A program made the position numbers and the translations under genes. Source: Deltaproteobacteria bacterium (GTDB lineage: Bacteria > UBA10199 > DSSB01). From it: a stretch of DNA of 7,231 nt. Positions 6,323 to 7,231 of this stretch are shown here, one piece after another (the stretch's first letter is position 1; every line of letters starts with the position of its first letter). The DNA is taken from the NCBI GenBank assembly GCA_020440745.1, contig JAGRNM010000065.1, positions 1-7,231 of the forward strand. Direction: 5' to 3'. The notes beneath the pieces were generated by a model that was not told the origin of the DNA, did not search any database, and worked only from the letters and a program-made list of their open reading frames with translations.

Positions 6323-7231
6323 TTAGGCAAGACGCTTTTTAAGCCCTTTCCATAAAAACTGTAGAGAATTACTTTTTAGAAAAAACAAAGCGAGAAAGTA
6401 AACAAAAACGCCAGAGCCTACTAAGCTTAAAACCACCAGTAGCTTTGAAAAAAGCCTAGCGCTCACAGGGGCCCAGAAAAAACGTAAAACAAATAAAAAG
6501 CCCGCCATGATACAACTCGCCAAAGTAATTTTAAAGAACTCCCCTTTTAAAGCGCCCAAACCCATCAAACCTACTTTTTTACGATAAAAATAAAATAAGA
6601 AGAACATGTTAGTAAAAGCCCCCAAAGAAACCGCAAGGGCCAAACCTCTGTGCTGTAAAGGATGCATGAGTAAAGCAGCCAAAAGCACATTAACCACCAC
6701 ACTGATATTAGCGGCATGCACGGGTTTTTTAGCCTCTTGAATAGCGTAAAAAGCATTCACCATCACTCTAGCCGTTGCTAAAAAAGGCAATCCTAGAGCA
6801 AAAAAAGTCAAAGTCTGTGCTGTATGGTTTGTGTCCGCGGCCAAAAAATCTCCTCTTTCAAACAATAAAGCGACAATAGGTTTTCCTAAAAGAATCAGAC
6901 CTAAACTTGCTGGCAAATTAAGAAACCAAACCAAACTTAAACTCTGTCTTAAAGCTTCTTTCATCTGAGGAATTTCTTTTTTACTAGCGTGTTCGGACAA
7001 AGTGGGCAGAGCGACGGTGGCCACTGCAATAGCAAAGATCCCTAGAGGAAACTCCATAATCCTATCTCCATACCAAAGATAAGACACTGTGCCTGTAGGC
7101 AAATAAGAGGCAAAAAAAGTCATGGCTAAAACATTGAGCTGGTAAACTGCCGAACCATAAACAGCAGGGCCCATGAGTTTGAGTACCTTTAAAAAATCAA
7201 GGTTTTTAAAATTAAAATTAAGTTTGGGCAA
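6323..7231 (-). CDS. murJ: Lipid II flippase MurJ (MviN), 5'-truncated by window edge
   Basis: MurJ, of the MOP superfamily, flips the peptidoglycan precursor lipid II across the inner membrane. The visible part is 302 codons, the C-terminal ~60% of a protein usually about 510-530 residues long. The open frame continues through the right edge; the TTG at the very end codes for an internal Leu and should not be taken as the start. Visible hallmarks: VYQLNVLAMTFFASYLPTG, then SYLWYGDRIMEFPLGIFAIA. Here Arg57 of the fragment corresponds to the essential TM7-8 arginine of E. coli MurJ (Arg270, by recollection). ATVALPTLSEHAS and LFERGDF, also typical of the family, follow. The rest is a series of hydrophobic segments consistent with TM7-14, ending in a basic tail (KKRLA). 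The stop is TAA at 6323-6325. Nothing appears broken in the visible part. Confidence 0.95.
   Translation of the reverse strand: MPKLNFNFKNLDFLKVLKLMGPAVYGSAVYQLNVLAMTFFASYLPTGTVSYLWYGDRIMEFPLGIFAIAVATVALPTLSEHASKKEIPQMKEALRQSLSLVWFLNLPASLGLILLGKPIVALLFERGDFLAADTNHTAQTLTFFALGLPFLATARVMVNAFYAIQEAKKPVHAANISVVVNVLLAALLMHPLQHRGLALAVSLGAFTNMFFLFYFYRKKVGLMGLGALKGEFFKITLASCIMAGFLFVLRFFWAPVSARLFSKLLVVLSLVGSGVFVYFLALFFLKSNSLQFLWKGLKKRLA

Noticed and set aside
6571..6756. Minus-strand open frame of 61 codons
   Set aside because: It lies in another frame inside murJ; its hydrophobic character reflects the T-rich codons of the membrane protein.
7229..7231. TTG at the right edge as the murJ start
   Set aside because: About 200 N-terminal residues including TM1-6 are missing compared with the family, and the frame is open at the edge, so this is an internal leucine codon.

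Overview
The window is a short stretch of a Gram-negative bacterial chromosome. It carries six co-oriented genes, all on the minus strand, so transcription runs from position 7231 towards 1. In transcription order they are: the C-terminal 60% of murJ (lipid II flippase), lysS (lysyl-tRNA synthetase), two tandem LolC/LolE-family permease genes, lolD (their ATPase), and the first ~508 codons of bamA (outer-membrane protein assembly). The first and last genes run off the window edges. No RNA gene, mobile element, CRISPR array or tRNA was seen.

Organism: lipoprotein-release, BamA and MurJ genes imply a two-membrane cell with peptidoglycan. From general knowledge, a lysS - lolC - lolD - bamA order is familiar in former Deltaproteobacteria (Bdellovibrionota, Desulfobacterota, Myxococcota). 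The low GC (about 40%, estimated by eye from a few lines) and the preference for TTA, TTT, CTT and AAA codons make a low-GC member, for example a Bdellovibrionota relative, a reasonable guess. This is inference; no marker in the window settles it.

Layout: murJ ends at 6323. A 29-bp gap with a Shine-Dalgarno-like AAAGGG leads into lysS (4818-6293). The largest non-coding stretch, about 150 bp, follows; it holds a weak promoter candidate, a possible long-range stem and a good GGGAG ribosome site that points to a TTG start for the first permease at 4663. From there the genes are packed tightly: permease 1 overlaps permease 2 by 8 bp (ATGAATAA), permease 2 overlaps lolD by 1 bp (TAATG), and bamA follows lolD after 14 bp.

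How they work together: the two permeases plus LolD should form the inner-membrane ABC complex that extracts mature lipoproteins and hands them to periplasmic LolA. BamA, whose partner BamD is a lipoprotein in known systems, inserts beta-barrel proteins into the outer membrane. MurJ flips lipid II for wall synthesis. LysS is the one translation gene. The window is a conserved envelope-biogenesis block, not an accessory island. I found no convincing undescribed system. The point most worth a second look is the presence of two divergent LolC/E permeases in the order permease-permease-ATPase.
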